Assembly: GCA_903921455.1 (NCBI GenBank)
Contig: CAIXPZ010000147.1
Span: 1-7,281 of the forward strand
Length of the DNA stretch: 7,281 bases
Source: an uncultured Verrucomicrobia subdivision 3 bacterium
GTDB taxonomy: Bacteria; Verrucomicrobiota; Verrucomicrobiae; Limisphaerales; UBA11358
Reading direction: 5' to 3'
The first letter of the stretch is position 1. The number at the start of each line of letters is the position of its first letter. Made by a program: the position numbers and the translations under genes. The notes under the pieces are model-generated. The model made no database searches and had not been told where the DNA came from. It saw nothing but the letters and a program-made list of their open reading frames with translations. This document shows, one piece after another, positions 5,209 through 7,281 of this stretch.

Positions 5209-5226
5209 ATGGGGTGTTTACCCCAT
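5209..5226. promoter_or_regulatory. 18-base dyad, site 2 (perfect)
   Basis: ATGGGGT (5209-5215) and ACCCCAT (5220-5226) are perfectly complementary seven-base arms around GTTT. The 12-base core ATGGGGTGTTTA recurs at 5031-5042. The site lies beside a strongly AT-rich stretch (5188-5210) that could hold a promoter reading leftward, although no convincing -35/-10 pair was found. It is 48 bases past the end of the GH43 gene, so it could also act as part of a terminator or operator. Confidence 0.45.
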
Positions 5227-5273
5227 GCCGACGGCGGCGGCTAAAATGGAAGCGTTTCCCGCAACGCAGTCCG

Positions 5274-6380
5274 TCAGGGTTGACGTTTGTCGAACCAGCT
5301 CAAATCCCATTCGTCATGCCAGCCAAACATCGGCACGCCGTGGCGAAACGCCACCGGCAGCCAGACGTAACGGCCATCAATCGCATCCTGCGGGTTCCAG
5401 CGGTCGGCCAGGAAGATGAACGCATCGGACTTGCCCGGCACCGGCAGAATAAAAGTGGACTGCGCGTTGAACGTGTTGGCGACCTGCGCGCCGTCGCCGA
5501 CGCACGGATTGCCCAGTTCTTCCCACGGGCCAAACAGATTTTCCGCCACGGACAGGCGAGCCGAGGTCGCCGCCCAGCCGGTGCAGCCGGAGGTGATAAG
5601 AAAATATTTCCCGCGATGCTTCATTAAAGCCGGTGCCTCGTGGAAGCCGCCGGGGAAAATCCGCACATATTTTCCAGCGGGCCGTAGATAATCATCGCTC
5701 AACCGCGAGAGGTGCAGCGTGCCGTTCGCCTCGGACGCGTAAAGCTGATACGCGGAGCCGTCGTCATCCACGAACAGCGTCATGTCGCGCGCCATCTGGC
5801 CGCCGGCAAAATCGCGGCGAAACAAAAGCTGCTTCGGAAAATACGGCACCGGCCCGCCGACCAGTTCCAGCTTTGCCAGCGCCGCAGTTTCCTCGGACGT
5901 GAGCGGATGTTTCATTTCCACAGAAATATTTTCCGGCCACACGCCGGCATTGGGACGAAAGGCATTCAGGAATTGAAACGGGCCGGTGACGTTGTCCGCC
6001 ACCGCCACGCCGCTCAATGAACCGCTGTAGCCGGCGTCCTTCGGTTCCAGATGAAACCACATCACGAACTTCTGCGTGCGCGGATTGAAGATGACCTTGG
6101 GCCGTTCGAGAATGCAGCCGCGCGTGATGGGACTGGCCGAATCATCGCTCACCGCCAGCGCGATGCCTTCGTCGTGCCAGTTGTAAAGGTCGCGCGAAGA
6201 ATAGACATGAACACCGACGTGCGCGGCATTGCCCGCCTCGCCGGCAATCTTGTGTTCGCCAAACCAATAATAAACGCCGCCATGAAACAGCACGCCGCCG
6301 CCGTGGGCGTTGATGTGGACGCCGTGATTGTCCGGCCAGATCTGGCCGGGGCGAAAGGATGAAAGTTTTGGCGCAGTCAT
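5274..6380 (-). CDS. GH43-type glycosidase (exo-galactanase-like)
   Basis: This 368-residue protein fits the five-bladed propeller of glycoside hydrolase family 43. Signature blocks are HINAHGGGVLFHGGVYYWFG (22-41), LERPKVIFNP (91-100), ARDMTLFVDDDGSAYQLY (197-214), GGFHEAPALMKHRGKYFLIT (244-263) and FNAQSTFILP (305-314). The AHGGG start and ERPK block point to the GH43 branch that includes exo-beta-1,3-galactanases (GH43_24). Glu248 is the likely catalytic acid. The usual catalytic Asp near the N-terminus is absent, and Gln307 sits where that branch is reported to use Gln as the base. About 45 residues (141-185) look like an insertion. There is no signal peptide, so it probably trims imported oligosaccharides in the cytoplasm. 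It starts three bases after the stop of the upstream gene, so it is surely in that operon. Galactose-type specificity is an inference. Confidence 0.88.
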   Translation of the reverse strand: MTAPKLSSFRPGQIWPDNHGVHINAHGGGVLFHGGVYYWFGEHKIAGEAGNAAHVGVHVYSSRDLYNWHDEGIALAVSDDSASPITRGCILERPKVIFNPRTQKFVMWFHLEPKDAGYSGSLSGVAVADNVTGPFQFLNAFRPNAGVWPENISVEMKHPLTSEETAALAKLELVGGPVPYFPKQLLFRRDFAGGQMARDMTLFVDDDGSAYQLYASEANGTLHLSRLSDDYLRPAGKYVRIFPGGFHEAPALMKHRGKYFLITSGCTGWAATSARLSVAENLFGPWEELGNPCVGDGAQVANTFNAQSTFILPVPGKSDAFIFLADRWNPQDAIDGRYVWLPVAFRHGVPMFGWHDEWDLSWFDKRQP

Positions 6381-6383
6381 ATC

Positions 6384-7235
6384 TCACATTTCCAGATACA
6401 CCGCCGAATGCGCTGCAAGCCAGCCGGGCGCAGACGGCACTTGCGAAATTTCTTTTTTCGATTTGAGGCCACGGATGTCCACGGGGCTGGAACGGTGGTT
6501 CACGATGACAAGTTTGTTTCCAAACCGCGCAAACTCAACGCCTTTGATGGGCGTCATCGGCGTGAGCGGCGAAGCGCCAACCAGCACGGCGACGGGCGTT
6601 TCCTTGAGCAGCACGACGGGGTGCATCTCGCGCTTGCCATATTGCGGCGGCACAATCGGCATCGTCCGGCGCGAATAGGCATAGCCGTATTGAAAGCCGA
6701 AGGAAAAAACTTTTCCTTTGCCAACTTCGATTTGCGCGATGGCGGTTTTGCCGGACTGAATATATTTGCCAAGCGCCTGACCGCCGCGAAATGCCACCGT
6801 TGACCAGCCGTGGGGAATGATTTCCTCGTGCCATTGGATGCAGTCGAAAGGAATCATTTCTTCTTCAATTCCAAGTGTTCGCTTGGCCAGCTCGCAGTGC
6901 GGGCCGTGGAATACCGTGCCGCCGTCGCCGACAAATTTTTTCACCGCCGCTTCGAGCGCGACATTGTCACCGAGGTCGTAAAGCGAATTGTGCGGCACGA
7001 CGAGATGTTTGTAATCTGCCAGCGCGCCCGCCGCGACCTGGTCGGGATGCACAATGTCCACCTGCCAGCCGAGGTCGGTGAACTGCTGATACCAGCCGAG
7101 CAAATCCATGCGGTGACGGCCTTCGGTGTCCACTTCGAGCGGCTCGTAAAGACTCATCTCGGCCGGAAACAGCAGCGCAACTTCTGTAAACGGCGGTTGA
7201 AAAGTGCGGCGGGTGGCGCTCGAAAAGTGCCTCAC
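6384..7235 (-). CDS. GH42-type trimerisation-domain protein without catalytic barrel
   Basis: From a GTG at 7235 this frame gives 283 residues. Residues about 17-185 resemble the beta-galactosidase trimerisation (Glyco_hydro_42M) domain, a glutamine-amidotransferase-like fold: TEVALLFPAE (17-26), DLLGWYQQFTDLGWQVDIV (44-62), KHLVVPHNSLYDLG (76-89), FVGDGGTVFHGP (101-112) and GKGKVFSFGFQYG (172-184). A short beta-rich tail (about 230-283) follows, as in GH42-like enzymes. The catalytic barrel that normally precedes this domain is missing, and an in-frame TGA (7272-7274) closes the frame upstream. The GTG has no properly placed ribosome site; GGAAG touches it directly. It overlaps the upstream partial gene by GTGA. 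It could be a stand-alone accessory protein translated by coupling, or the 3' half of a frameshifted galactosidase. It is in an operon with the GH43 gene. Confidence 0.65.
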   Translation of the reverse strand: MRHFSSATRRTFQPPFTEVALLFPAEMSLYEPLEVDTEGRHRMDLLGWYQQFTDLGWQVDIVHPDQVAAGALADYKHLVVPHNSLYDLGDNVALEAAVKKFVGDGGTVFHGPHCELAKRTLGIEEEMIPFDCIQWHEEIIPHGWSTVAFRGGQALGKYIQSGKTAIAQIEVGKGKVFSFGFQYGYAYSRRTMPIVPPQYGKREMHPVVLLKETPVAVLVGASPLTPMTPIKGVEFARFGNKLVIVNHRSSPVDIRGLKSKKEISQVPSAPGWLAAHSAVYLEM

Positions 7236-7281
7236 CTTCCGAGCAAAGGGAACTGGATTTTCAGGTCTCCGTCAAGCTGTT
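7232..7281 (-). CDS. Partial C-terminus of an upstream gene
   Basis: One - strand frame runs from the window edge to TGA at 7232-7234 and reads QLDGDLKIQFPLLGR. The other two frames in this stretch contain early stops. The stop overlaps the next gene's GTG in the pattern GTGA, typical of translational coupling. Only 15 residues are visible, so no family can be named. Given the following trimerisation-like domain, the expected upstream product is a glycosidase catalytic domain, but this is an inference. Confidence 0.4.
   Translation of the reverse strand, partial: QLDGDLKIQFPLLGR

Noticed and set aside
5188..5210. AT-rich promoter for the lipoprotein gene
   Set aside because: The composition is suggestive, but no convincing -35 and -10 boxes with correct spacing were found on the - strand.

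Overview
This window looks like the chromosome of a GC-rich, free-living bacterium, most likely of the Verrucomicrobiota or a related PVC lineage. That placement is an inference. It rests on a compact glutamyl-tRNA synthetase of a type I associate with verrucomicrobia, glycan-degradation genes (GH43-type and GH42-type), start codons almost without Shine-Dalgarno sequences, and intergenic stem-loop repeats. No rRNA, tRNA, CRISPR array or transposase is visible.

Layout on the + strand: an HU-family DNA-binding protein (27-314) ends at a strong terminator that works in both directions (331-363). Then come a secreted TIM-barrel-like protein with an Asp-Ile-Glu motif (519-1409) and gltX (1461-2810). 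Immediately downstream sits a two-gene cassette of clearly lower GC: a zinc-ribbon plus Mrr-like nuclease (2823-3632) and a protein built from three GYF_2-like repeats (3648-4337). The cassette looks laterally acquired and is the best candidate here for an undescribed, possibly defensive, gene pair.

Layout on the - strand: the rest of the window reads leftward. A partial gene enters from the right edge (7232-7281) and overlaps by four bases a protein with a GH42-type trimerisation-like domain but no catalytic barrel (6384-7235). Three bases later comes a GH43-type glycosidase (5274-6380). These form a tight operon probably used on galactan-like or arabinogalactan-like oligosaccharides; neither complete protein has a signal peptide. 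A small lipoprotein (4631-4996) follows after a 277-base gap.

The two larger intergenic regions are unusually structured. The convergent gap at 4338-4630 carries degenerate short tandem units and several stem-loops. Two of these are the same 31-base element in opposite orientation and differ by a compensatory base-pair change. The gap at 4997-5273 holds a 12-base palindrome, two copies of an 18-base dyad with a shared 12-base core, and between them a 93-base inverted repeat that can fold as a three-way junction.
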